Source: Alcaligenaceae bacterium SAGV5 (GTDB taxonomy: Bacteria > Pseudomonadota > Gammaproteobacteria > Burkholderiales > Burkholderiaceae_B). From it: a stretch of DNA of 64,000 bases. Below, piece by piece: positions 17,379 through 25,624 of this stretch. The stretch is from NCBI GenBank assembly GCA_009360345.1, contig SPDP01000003.1, forward strand, positions 620,001-684,000, given 5' to 3'. Position numbers and translations under genes: made by a program. A model generated the notes under the pieces. The model did no database searches. It saw nothing but the letters and a program-made list of their open reading frames with translations, and was not told the DNA's origin. How positions within the stretch are numbered: the first letter of the stretch is position 1; every line of letters starts with the position of its first letter.

Positions 17379-19286
17379 TTACCGGGGATGCGGCTCGTGG
17401 GGCAGGGTGAAGCGCAAGGTGGCGCCCTTGCCGGGTTCGCCGTGGGCGACGATGCGCCCGCCATGGCGCTCGATGATGCGGCGGCAATGCGCAAGCCCCA
17501 CGCCGGTGCCGTCGAAATCCCGGTTGGAATGCAGCCGGCTGAACATGCCGAAGAGCTTGGCCGACTGCCGCATGTCGAAGCCGGCGCCGTTGTCGCGAAC
17601 GTTGATGGCGATCGTCTGTTCGTATTCGTCGGCCCAGATCTCGATCAGCGCGTTGGGCGTGTAGCGGGTGAACTTGACCGCGTTGTCCAGCAGGTTGACC
17701 ATGACCAGCCGGATCAGGTGGGGATCGGCGAAGACGCGTGGCAGCTTGTCGATACGCCAGGAAACCGACCGGTCGCCGACGTTGGCGGCCAGTTCCGACT
17801 GGATCTCCTGCACCATGGTGCCGAGCGGCCAGAGTGAAGGCACGATGCCGGCGCGCCCCAGCCGCGAGAGTTCCAGCAGGGCGTCGATGGTGCGGTTCAT
17901 GCGCTCCGCGGTGGTCAGGAGCGCCGACAGCATGGGCTTGATGTCGCTGCCGGGCTGCTCGCTCTTGCGCAGCATGATGTCGGCGGCAGACATGATCTGG
18001 CGGGCCGGCGCGCGCAGGTCGTGGCTGACCGAGCTGGTGAAGGCTTCCAGCTCGGCCGTGCGCTCGGCCACGCGCAGCTCCAGGGTTTCGTTCAGTTGCC
18101 GGATCTTGTCCTCGGCCAGCCGGTGTTCCGTGACGTCGACGCAGAACAACTCCACCCGCTGCCTGCCGTCGCGCGTGACGCTGATCGCGGCAAGCTCGAC
18201 GTCGCGTTTCTGGCCGTCCAGCGCCACCAGCCGGTAAGGCCTGAATTCGGCGAAGCCGGGGGCCTGGGCGAGTTCCTCGATGCGGCGGCGGACCTTCTCG
18301 CGGTCCTTGTCGACGATGAAGTCCGAGAACGGCCGTCCGATGGCGCGGCCAGGCCAGTCCGCCGACAGCATGAGCAGCGCCGCGGGGTTGGCATAGATCA
18401 GCAGGCCGTCGACCTGGCTCAGGATACCGATGGGCGCGTGCTCGATGACGGCCTTGTACATGGATTCGCGCTCGATCAGGCCGTGCTTGGCGCGCACCGC
18501 GTCGGTCACGTCGACCAGCATCATCAGCGTGGCCGGGGCGCCCGCGGCCGTGTCGGCGTGCGGCGACAGGAAGACGTCGAACTCGCGCTTGACGTTGTCG
18601 GGCGTGGTGAAGGGCAGGCGGAAGCTCACGGCCTTGCCTTGCGCGGCCTGTTCGAGATGGGGGGCGTACAGCGAGGCCGCGCGGCGCGGCCAGAGTTCCT
18701 GGGTGGTGCGTCCCAGCGCGATGGCGGCGGACTTGTCGATCAGCGCCAGGTAGGGGGCGTTGGCGTAGGTCAGCGCCCCGTCGGCGCCGGCGATCGCCAT
18801 GGCGTGGGGCAGCAGGTCCAGCAGCGGCTCCATGCGCGCGGCGGTCGAGCCCGCCGCGGGCCGGTCGAGCGTGTCTCGCGCCGCCGGTCGCCGGGCCGCC
18901 GCCTGGGACGCCGACAGGCAGAGATGGACGACGGCCACGGACAGCAGCGTGGTCACGGCGAACAGCGGCGCAACGGGGACGTCGGGCACGCGCCAGATCA
19001 GCGGCAGGGGGCCGATCACCCAGGTCCAGAAGTCCAGCAGCGAGGTAAAGACCACGGATACCATCGAGAGCAGCGTCGATTCGCGCAGGGGCAGCACGAT
19101 GACGCCGGCGACCAGCGCGGAGATCAGGGGCAGCGCGATGGGCCATTGCAGGCCGCCGGTGACCGCGCAGGCCAGCAGGCCGAGCACGGAGCATCCGTAA
19201 ATCAGGCCGCGTCCACGGACGGGGGGACGGACTTGGGCGGAGGCAACGGCATCGCCTGCCAGGACGCTTGCTCGGTCAGCTGGCAT
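17379..19286 (-). CDS. Orphan PAS-containing sensor histidine kinase
   Basis: A 635-residue inner-membrane kinase. About four membrane helices lie in residues 28-125, two PAS-like domains follow (about 150-265 and 270-390, the second containing IEHAPIGILSQVDGLLIYANPAALLML), then a dimerisation domain with SVSHDLRAPARQ (His about 422) and an ATPase domain with NLLDNAVKFTRY, DNGAGF and GTGVGLAHCRRII. It resembles phytochrome-type and other soluble-signal kinases in its C-terminal half. No response regulator gene is adjacent, so it is an orphan kinase and its partner must be elsewhere. Confidence 0.9.
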   Translation of the reverse strand: MPADRASVLAGDAVASAQVRPPVRGRGLIYGCSVLGLLACAVTGGLQWPIALPLISALVAGVIVLPLRESTLLSMVSVVFTSLLDFWTWVIGPLPLIWRVPDVPVAPLFAVTTLLSVAVVHLCLSASQAAARRPAARDTLDRPAAGSTAARMEPLLDLLPHAMAIAGADGALTYANAPYLALIDKSAAIALGRTTQELWPRRAASLYAPHLEQAAQGKAVSFRLPFTTPDNVKREFDVFLSPHADTAAGAPATLMMLVDVTDAVRAKHGLIERESMYKAVIEHAPIGILSQVDGLLIYANPAALLMLSADWPGRAIGRPFSDFIVDKDREKVRRRIEELAQAPGFAEFRPYRLVALDGQKRDVELAAISVTRDGRQRVELFCVDVTEHRLAEDKIRQLNETLELRVAERTAELEAFTSSVSHDLRAPARQIMSAADIMLRKSEQPGSDIKPMLSALLTTAERMNRTIDALLELSRLGRAGIVPSLWPLGTMVQEIQSELAANVGDRSVSWRIDKLPRVFADPHLIRLVMVNLLDNAVKFTRYTPNALIEIWADEYEQTIAINVRDNGAGFDMRQSAKLFGMFSRLHSNRDFDGTGVGLAHCRRIIERHGGRIVAHGEPGKGATLRFTLPHEPHPR

Positions 19287-19451
19287 GGGAGCTTGGTATC
19301 AATTGAAATAATGGGTTACGTGTGGCAGCCGCGCCGGATTGTACCGGCTTCCCTCCGGGCTGGGAATCGTCGCGTTCGTCGAAAGGCAGGTCCGTGCCCG
19401 GACCAGGTGCCGTCCGGGGGCAGGACGGCCTTTGGCAAAAAGGAGCAGGCC

Positions 19452-20711
19452 CTAGGCCTGGAAGCGTTCCGCCGTCAGTCCGTCCAGGTCGATGGCGGGC
19501 TGCCGGCCGGCAACGATGTCGGCGACGATGCGGGAGGTGCCGCAGGATTGCGTCCATCCGTTCGAGCCGTGGCCGCTGTTCAGGAACAGGTTGTTCCAGC
19601 GCGTGCGGCCCAGGATGGGCGGGCCGTCCGGCGTCATGGGCCGCAGGCCGGCCCAGAATTCCACCTGGTCCCAGTCCAGTCCCCGCGGGAACAATTCGCC
19701 CACGACGTCGACCAGCAGTTTCTTGCGCGCCGGGTTCAAGCCCAGTCCGTAGCCGGTCAGCTCGGCCATGCCGGCGGCGCGTATGCGGTCGCCCAGGCGC
19801 GAGATCATGATCTTGTTGTGCTCGTCCATGACCGCCATGCGCGGGACCGCGTCGGGGTCGGACACGGGCACGGTGATGGAATAGCCCTTCAGGGGGTAGA
19901 CCGGCAGGTTCAGGCCCAGCGGCCGCACCAGGAAGGGCGCGTGGCTGCCCAGCGCGACGACGTAGGCATCGGCGCGCAGCGGGCCTTGCGACGTGCGGAC
20001 CGCGCCGATGGCATCGCCCTCTCGCTCCAGCGCGTCGATGCGCACGCCATAGCGGAAATCGACGCCGCGCTGCTGCAGGAACGCGGCCAGGCCCTGCGAG
20101 AATTTGTAGCTGTCGCCCGAGGCGTCGGCGGGCATGTGCAGGGCGCCCGCCACCGTGGCGCGGCTGTGCGCCATGGCTGGTTCCAGCGCGCTGATGTCGG
20201 CGGCGTCCAGGATGCGCCAGGGTACGCCGTACTCTTCCAGGGCCTTGGCCGACAGCCGGCCCAGGTCGAGTTCGGCGGGCGTGCGGAAAATCTGCAGCGT
20301 GCCGCCTTCATGAAAGTCGAACGACGGCAGCTCCTCGCTGCCGGCGATCTCGCGCAGGCACTGCAGGCTGTAGTGCGCCACGCGCTGCATGCGCAGCTTG
20401 TTGATGCGGAAACGCTCGGCATTGCAGTTGCGCATCCATTGCAGCACCCAGGCCACCTTGCGGGGCTCGGGCAGCGGCGAGAACCGGATGGGGGAATCGC
20501 GCTGGACCGACAGCTTCAGCACCTTGGCGATCATGCCCGGCGCGGCCCAGGGGCCGGCGAAGCTGGGACATAATCCGCCCGCGTTGCCGTAGCTGGTTTC
20601 CCGGCCGGGGCCGGGCTGGCGCTCGACCACGGTGACTTCGTGACCGTCCTTCCACAGGTAGTAGGCGGTCGCGACGCCGACCACGCCGGCGCCCAGCACG
20701 AGTACTTTCAT
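19452..20711 (-). CDS. dadA: D-amino acid dehydrogenase, DadA type
   Basis: A 419-residue FAD enzyme that oxidises D-amino acids (classically D-alanine) to 2-oxo acids and ammonia at the membrane respiratory chain. The N-terminus VLGAGVVGVATAYYLWKDGHEVTVVER is the FAD-binding fold, and TSYGNAG, PWAAPG, EGGTLQIFRT and the C-terminal GHGSNGWTQSCGTSRIVAD follow the DadA pattern. It lies 12 bases after a Bug protein, and the pair probably forms an operon. No alanine racemase is adjacent, so the in vivo substrate could be another D-amino acid. Confidence 0.88.
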   Translation of the reverse strand: MKVLVLGAGVVGVATAYYLWKDGHEVTVVERQPGPGRETSYGNAGGLCPSFAGPWAAPGMIAKVLKLSVQRDSPIRFSPLPEPRKVAWVLQWMRNCNAERFRINKLRMQRVAHYSLQCLREIAGSEELPSFDFHEGGTLQIFRTPAELDLGRLSAKALEEYGVPWRILDAADISALEPAMAHSRATVAGALHMPADASGDSYKFSQGLAAFLQQRGVDFRYGVRIDALEREGDAIGAVRTSQGPLRADAYVVALGSHAPFLVRPLGLNLPVYPLKGYSITVPVSDPDAVPRMAVMDEHNKIMISRLGDRIRAAGMAELTGYGLGLNPARKKLLVDVVGELFPRGLDWDQVEFWAGLRPMTPDGPPILGRTRWNNLFLNSGHGSNGWTQSCGTSRIVADIVAGRQPAIDLDGLTAERFQA

Positions 20712-20723
20712 GAACCTTGCCGC

Positions 20724-21719
20724 TTATTCGACCGTGATCTTGGCCGCGTCGATGATCTTCTGGTAGCGCGCCATTTCCGAGTCGATGTACTTGGCGAAGT
20801 CGGCCGAGTTCTTGTAGGCCGATTCGAAACCCAGGGACGCCAGGCGCTCCTTCATCTCGGTCGATGCCATGATCTTGGCCGTGGCGGCGTCCAGCTTCTT
20901 CAGGATGGGGGCCGGCACCTTGGCGGGCGCCCACAGGCCGTACCACGAGTAGAACTCGAAGTCCTTGAAGCCGGATTCGCGCATGGTGGGCACGTCGGGC
21001 AGCAGCGGGCTGCGTTCGCGGCCGGTCACGGCCAGGGCGCGCAGCTTGCCGGACTTCACGTGCGGCAGCGAGGACAGCATCGGATCCATCATGGCGGACA
21101 CCTGGCCGCCCACGAGATCCTGGAGCGCCGGCGCGGCGCCCTTGTACAGCACGATCGGGATGTCGCCGGTCAGGTGGGCTTCATGCAGGAACTGCGCCGC
21201 GCCCAGGTGGCCGGCCGAGCCGAAGCCGCTGGTCACGAAAGTGTACTTGGTGGGGTTGGCCTTCAGGACGGAGACGAATTCCTGGACGCTGTGGGCGGGG
21301 ACCGTGGGATGGACGCTGAAGATCAGCGCGCCCTGGGCCAGCATGCTGACGGGGGCGAAGTCCTTGACCGCGTCGAACTTGATGTTCTTCTTGTACAGCA
21401 GGGGATTGATGGCGTGGATGGAGGCGTTGAAGTACAGCGTGTAGCCGTCCGGCTCGGCGCGCGCGACGTAGGCGGCGCCGATCATGCCCGACGCGCCGGC
21501 GCGGTTCTCGACCACGATGGATTGCTTGAGTTCGTCCTTGAGCTTTTCGGCGAACAGGCGGGCCGTGTTGTCGACCGCGCCGCCAGGCGCGTGCGGGACG
21601 ACGATGGTGATCGGGCGGGCCGGATAGTCGCCCTGCGCGAAGGCGGGGCTGGTCAGGGCGGCAGCGCTGGCGGCGGCCAGGGCGGTATTCAGGAAAGTGC
21701 GGCGGGTCGTGCGTTTCAT
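20724..21719 (-). CDS. Bug/TctC-family substrate-binding protein 2
   Basis: A 331-residue periplasmic receptor. The signal peptide carries a twin-arginine motif (TRRTFLNTALAAA) and ends near AFA-Q, which suggests Tat export. The mature part has YPARPITIVVPHAPGGAVDN, VVENRAGASGMIGA and VLYKGAAPALQDLVGGQ. It is followed at 12 bases by dadA, so it may capture an amino acid or related acid that DadA then oxidises, although Bug ligands cannot be predicted. A 195-base gap separates it from the SDR gene, where an AT-rich stretch could hold its promoter. Confidence 0.9.
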   Translation of the reverse strand: MKRTTRRTFLNTALAAASAAALTSPAFAQGDYPARPITIVVPHAPGGAVDNTARLFAEKLKDELKQSIVVENRAGASGMIGAAYVARAEPDGYTLYFNASIHAINPLLYKKNIKFDAVKDFAPVSMLAQGALIFSVHPTVPAHSVQEFVSVLKANPTKYTFVTSGFGSAGHLGAAQFLHEAHLTGDIPIVLYKGAAPALQDLVGGQVSAMMDPMLSSLPHVKSGKLRALAVTGRERSPLLPDVPTMRESGFKDFEFYSWYGLWAPAKVPAPILKKLDAATAKIMASTEMKERLASLGFESAYKNSADFAKYIDSEMARYQKIIDAAKITVE

Positions 21720-21914
21720 GATTTCCCCATATTCGAAAAACAGAATTGTCTCCGTTTTCTATATATTTTGCGGTTATTAGAAAATGCTCCGGTTTCCCCT
21801 GTCGGGGTGGGCCGGAGCCCGCGCATCCTGGGCCATCCCGCGGGCGGGACGGCACGGACGCCTTGTTGTTCTCCTGTTTTCCTTCTTATTCCCGGATCGA
21901 CGCCCAGGTGCCCG

Positions 21915-22694
21915 TCAGAACGTGCCCGGGTAGCCGCCGCCGTCTATCAGCAGGCTCTGGCCCGTGATGTAGCCCGTGTGCGCCGAGCACACGAAGGCGC
22001 ACAGCGCGCCCAGTTCCTCGGCGCGCCCATAGCGGCCGGCGGGGTTGTTGCTGCCGCGTTCCGCCCAGAGCTGGTCGAAGGTCTTGCCGGTATCCTCCAG
22101 CATGCCCTCGATGTGGCGGCGCTGGGCGTCGGTGGCGAACACGCCCGGCAGCAGGTTGTTGATCGTGACGTTGTGGCGCACCGTCTGGCGGGACAAACCC
22201 GCCACGAAGCCCACGAGACCCGAGCGCGCGCCGTTGGACAGGCCCAGTTCGATCTGCGGCGTCTTCACGCTGCGCGACACGATGTTGACGATGCGGCCGA
22301 ATTTGCGTTCGACCATGCCGTCGACCGTGCGGCGGATCATTTCGATCGGCCCCAGCATCATCGAGTCCAGCGCCTGGTGCCAGTCGTCCAGCGTCCATTT
22401 GCGGAAGTCGCCAGGCTCGGGACCGTCGGCATTGTTGACCAGGATGTCGGGGGCGGGACAGGCGGCCAGCGCCGCGTCGCGTCCCGCTTCGGTCGTGATG
22501 TTGGCGACCACGTAGCGTACCGGCGTGCCGGTCTGCGCCGTGATCTCCGCCGCCGCTTTTTCCAGCGTGGCCTGGGTGCGCGCCGCGATGGTCACGAGCA
22601 CGCCTTCCTGCGACAGCTGGAGCGCGCAGGCGCGCCCCATGCCGCGGCTGCCGCCGAATACCAGTGCGCTTTTGCCTTGGATGCCGAGGTCCAT
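21915..22694 (-). CDS. SDR-family oxidoreductase with altered active site
   Basis: A 259-residue Rossmann-fold protein of the short-chain dehydrogenase family: GGSRGMGRA (cofactor loop, about 14-22), DILVNNADG (about 83-91) and the C-terminal ITGQSLLIDGGG. The region that normally holds Tyr-x3-Lys reads LGLSNGARSGLVGF, so by my alignment the Tyr is Ser153 and the Lys is Arg157; the serine of VSRS is kept. This is seen in a divergent SDR group and makes ordinary dehydrogenase chemistry uncertain. It lies 16 bases after the DapA-like gene and is surely cotranscribed with it. Confidence 0.82.
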   Translation of the reverse strand: MDLGIQGKSALVFGGSRGMGRACALQLSQEGVLVTIAARTQATLEKAAAEITAQTGTPVRYVVANITTEAGRDAALAACPAPDILVNNADGPEPGDFRKWTLDDWHQALDSMMLGPIEMIRRTVDGMVERKFGRIVNIVSRSVKTPQIELGLSNGARSGLVGFVAGLSRQTVRHNVTINNLLPGVFATDAQRRHIEGMLEDTGKTFDQLWAERGSNNPAGRYGRAEELGALCAFVCSAHTGYITGQSLLIDGGGYPGTF

Positions 22695-22710
22695 GAGTCG
22701 CGTCCGTCCG

Positions 22711-23646
22711 TCAGGCCGACTTCAGCTCGGGCGAGCTCCAGCCGTATTTCTTGTCCAGCTCGAGCTCGCGCACCACGCGCAGGCCCTTCTGCAGGGCCTC
22801 GGGAGCCAGGCCCTTGAGCGGCTTGCGCAGATCGCCGGCGGGCAGGCCGACGGCCTTCATCAGCGACTTGATCGCCACCGGGTTGATGGCCGAGTACGAG
22901 AAGTGCAGCATGGGCAGCATGTGCAGGTACATGTCGCGGAAGCTTTCGGACACGTCGGGCGTCTTCCAGGGCTTGGAGATCGTGGCGATCTCGGCCGGGG
23001 CGATGTTGCCGGTCATGTTGGCGGTGCCGTGGCCGCCCAGGCTCATGGTCGGAACGACCAGGCCCAGGTTGGGCGAGTCGCAGCACATCACGGCCACGTC
23101 GGGGCGGGCGCGCAGCACTTGCGCGACCTGGCCCACGCGGGTGGTCGATTCCTTGTGCACGACGTAGTTGGGGTGCTTGAAGATGCGCAGCAGGTTGTCC
23201 CAGTGCAGGTCGGTCTTCACGCGCGGCGGGTTGTTGTAGATGCCCAGCGGCAGGTCGGTGGCGTCGGCCACTTCCAGGAAGTAGTCCTCGATGTCGGACT
23301 CGGAGCCGCAGATGTAGGCCGGCGCGGCCAGGATGGCGCCGTCGGCGCCGTTGGCGCGGGCAAAGCGCAGGTAATCGATGGTGGTGGCGGTGTTGTTGCC
23401 GGTGCAGCCGTAGAAGAACTTCATCTTGCCGTTCTTCATCTTGGCCGTCTCGGCGATGATCTGCTGGCGCTCTTGCTGCGACAGCATCGAGACCTCGCCC
23501 GTCGAGCCCATCATGAGCACGGCGGAGGTGCCGTTGTCCTCATGGAACTTGAGCAGGGTGCGGAAGCCTTCGAAATCGACGCTGCCGTCTTGATTGAAAG
23601 GGGTGATCAGGGCAACGAACGACCCTTCGATTTTCATCTTAGCCAT
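22711..23646 (-). CDS. DapA-family (dihydrodipicolinate synthase-like) aldolase
   Basis: A 311-residue class I aldolase or hydratase of the DHDPS superfamily. GSTGEVSML lies at about 47-55, the Schiff-base lysine is at about 165 in VVHKESTTR, and the tyrosine of GIYNNPP is near 137. The ATG at 23646 (MAKMKIEGSFVALITPF) fits the family start, although the frame is open farther up. True lysine-synthesis DapA is unlikely, since the neighbour is an SDR and not a lysine gene. Expected substrates are pyruvate-derived keto acids. A repeat element separates it from the upstream lyase gene. Confidence 0.85.
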   Translation of the reverse strand: MAKMKIEGSFVALITPFNQDGSVDFEGFRTLLKFHEDNGTSAVLMMGSTGEVSMLSQQERQQIIAETAKMKNGKMKFFYGCTGNNTATTIDYLRFARANGADGAILAAPAYICGSESDIEDYFLEVADATDLPLGIYNNPPRVKTDLHWDNLLRIFKHPNYVVHKESTTRVGQVAQVLRARPDVAVMCCDSPNLGLVVPTMSLGGHGTANMTGNIAPAEIATISKPWKTPDVSESFRDMYLHMLPMLHFSYSAINPVAIKSLMKAVGLPAGDLRKPLKGLAPEALQKGLRVVRELELDKKYGWSSPELKSA

Positions 23647-23711
23647 GACGATTCCACCAATTGGATAACTGTTACATGATACCTTGCGGAGGTCTTCCGC
23701 TTTTCCCCTGT

Positions 23712-23785
23712 GGGCGCCGCGGATCCGGCTTTGCCGGTCCGCCAGCGCCGCCCCCTGGGGGGTGCGCCTAAGCGCGTAGGGGGGT
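23712..23785 (-). repeat. Dispersed GC-rich palindromic repeat, copy A
   Basis: Read on the minus strand it begins with a C-run followed by TACGCGCTTA, then ACCCCCCAGGGGG, then a hairpin GCGGACCGGC-AAA-GCCGGATCCGC (23719-23742). A near-identical element is at 48228-48301. Its left end encodes the last residues and stop codon of the lyase at 23768-24967. Confidence 0.75.
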
Positions 23786-24967
23786 GCACACCTCAACCTC
23801 CGCCAGCGCGGCGAAGCCGCCTTCCAGGTCGGCGATCAGGTCGGCCGGGTCCTCCAGGCCGACGTGCAGCCGCAGCGCCTGGCCGGTGTAGGGCCATTTG
23901 GCGGTGACACGGTCGCCCGACGGGTTGAAGGGGATGACCAGGCTTTCGTAGCCGCCCCACGATACGCCGATGCCGAACAGCTGCAAGCTGTCGATGAAGG
24001 CTTCCACCGCGGCCGGCGAGGCGGGCTTGAGCACTACCGCGAACAGTCCGGCGGCGCCCAGGAAGTCGCGTTTCCACAGCGCGTGGCCGGGATGGCTGGG
24101 CAACGCGGGGTGCAGCACCTTTTCCACCTCGGGCCGGGTTTCCAGCCACGAGGCCACCTCGATGCCCGACTTCCAGTGCTGCTGCAGGCGCACGTTCATG
24201 GTGCGCAGGCCGCGCAAGGCGAGATAGACGTCGTCGGGGCCGGCGGTCTGGCCCAGGTCCTGGGTGGTGCGCTTGATCAGCGGCCAGGTTTCCTCGGTGC
24301 AGGTGACGATGCCCAGCATGGCGTCGGAATGGCCGACGATGTACTTGGTCGCGGCCTGGATGGAGACATCCACGCCATGCTCGAAGGGCTTGAAGAACAG
24401 CGGCGTGCCCCAGGTGTTGTCCATGACCACCCTGGCGCCGTGGCGATGGGCCACGGCCGCGATGGCGGGGATATCCTGCATGTCGAAGGTCTCGGACCCG
24501 GGAGATTCGACGTAGACCACGCGGGTGTTGGGCCGCATGCTGGACTCGATGCCGCCGCCCGAGGTCGGGTCGTAGATGGTGACTTCCACGCCGAAGCGGC
24601 CCAGCACGCGGGTCAGGAAGGTGCGGGTGGGAGAATAGGCGCTGTCGGTCAGCAGCACGTGGTCGCCGGCGGCCAGCAGCGCGGTCAGCGCGGTGGCGCA
24701 GGCGGCCAGCCCCGACGGGAACACCTGCGAGCGGTAGCCGCCTTCCAGTTCGGCGATGGCTTCTTCCAGCGCATGATGGGTGGGCGTGCCGAAGCGGCCA
24801 TAGGTGGTGGCGCCCGGCTCGTCGGCGGCGCGCCGCTTCTTCTTTTCTTCCCATTCGGCCATCGACCCGTGAAGAATGGTCGACCCGCGGAAGATCGGGG
24901 TGTTCACGAGTCCGGCGAAACGCTCGGGGTGCCTGCCGGCGGTAACCAGCCTGGTCTTCTCTTTCAT
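23768..24967 (-). CDS. metC: Cystathionine beta-lyase-like PLP enzyme
   Basis: A 399-residue fold-type I PLP enzyme of the cystathionine gamma-synthase/beta-lyase family. The internal aldimine lysine is about residue 208 in QAATKYIVGHSD; VMDNTWGTP holds the conserved aspartate; YGRFGTPTHHALEEAIAELE is the N-terminal substrate region. The length and the TRFG-like start suggest beta-lyase, which splits cystathionine to homocysteine, ammonia and pyruvate, but related lyases are hard to tell apart. The last residues (VCTPLRA) and the stop come from a dispersed repeat. It is divergent from an Lrp-family regulator. Confidence 0.82.
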   Translation of the reverse strand: MKEKTRLVTAGRHPERFAGLVNTPIFRGSTILHGSMAEWEEKKKRRAADEPGATTYGRFGTPTHHALEEAIAELEGGYRSQVFPSGLAACATALTALLAAGDHVLLTDSAYSPTRTFLTRVLGRFGVEVTIYDPTSGGGIESSMRPNTRVVYVESPGSETFDMQDIPAIAAVAHRHGARVVMDNTWGTPLFFKPFEHGVDVSIQAATKYIVGHSDAMLGIVTCTEETWPLIKRTTQDLGQTAGPDDVYLALRGLRTMNVRLQQHWKSGIEVASWLETRPEVEKVLHPALPSHPGHALWKRDFLGAAGLFAVVLKPASPAAVEAFIDSLQLFGIGVSWGGYESLVIPFNPSGDRVTAKWPYTGQALRLHVGLEDPADLIADLEGGFAALAEVEVCTPLRA

Positions 24968-25079
24968 TGCTGCGGTTGTCCTCGAATACACAGACGGCGC
25001 CGGGGCGCCGGATCCCATCCGCGATACGGTCGGGCATGGAGAAAGTGTAGGCGGGAAGGGGATTAAATTTTTTTCCTTC

Positions 25080-25097
25080 TTGACACCGATTTGTCAA
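25080..25097. promoter_or_regulatory. Palindrome between metC-like gene and lrp-like gene
   Basis: TTGACA-CCGATT-TGTCAA is a perfect inverted repeat in the 182-base divergent region. It contains TTGACA, so a bound Lrp-type protein could block a -35 element. It is 52 bases upstream of the regulator start. Confidence 0.5.
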
Positions 25098-25149
25098 AAA
25101 ATGGGAAAATTATTTATCCTATAGTCTCTAGAATGGTGATTGATTCCCC

Positions 25150-25608
25150 ATGGATAAAAAAGACAGCAATATTCTTTCTATCCTCCAGGAAGACGCCACG
25201 CTGTCGGTCAACGAGATCGCCGAGCGGGTCAGCCTGTCTCCCACCGCGTGCTGGAAACGCATCCAGCGCCTGACGCAGGAAGGCGTGATCCGCAAGCAGG
25301 TATGCCTGCTCGACAACCGCAAGCTGGGCGTGGGAGTGACCGTGTTCGTGGCCGTCAAGACCAACCACCACGACCTGCAATGGCTGCAGAAATTCGCCGC
25401 CGGGGTGCGCGACATGCCCGAGGTGGTCGAGTTCTACCGGATGAGCGGCGAGATCGACTACCTGCTCAAGGTCGTGGTGCCGGACATCCAGGGCTTCGAC
25501 ATGGTGTACAAGAAACTCATACAGGTCGTGGAACTCTTCGACGTCAGTTCGAGTTTCGCGATGGAAGAACTGAAATACACGACGGCGCTGCCGTTGGATT
25601 ACGCCTGA
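25150..25608 (+). CDS. Lrp/AsnC-family transcriptional regulator
   Basis: A 152-residue regulator with an N-terminal helix-turn-helix (ILSILQEDATLSVNEIAERVSLSPTACWKRIQRL, about 9-42) and the C-terminal ligand-binding RAM domain (about 65-145, with MSGEIDYLLKVVVPD). This family senses amino acids and often controls the divergent gene, here the PLP lyase. The molybdopterin oxidoreductase starts 16 bases after it in the same direction, so they may be cotranscribed. Confidence 0.92.
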   Translation: MDKKDSNILSILQEDATLSVNEIAERVSLSPTACWKRIQRLTQEGVIRKQVCLLDNRKLGVGVTVFVAVKTNHHDLQWLQKFAAGVRDMPEVVEFYRMSGEIDYLLKVVVPDIQGFDMVYKKLIQVVELFDVSSSFAMEELKYTTALPLDYA

Positions 25609-25624
25609 CCCCGCCGAGACCGCC

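Noticed and set aside
19452-23646. Hydroxyproline degradation pathway (DadA-like dehydrogenase with DapA-like deaminase)
   Set aside because: The dehydrogenase is closer to true DadA, and the epimerase and semialdehyde dehydrogenase genes of that pathway are missing.
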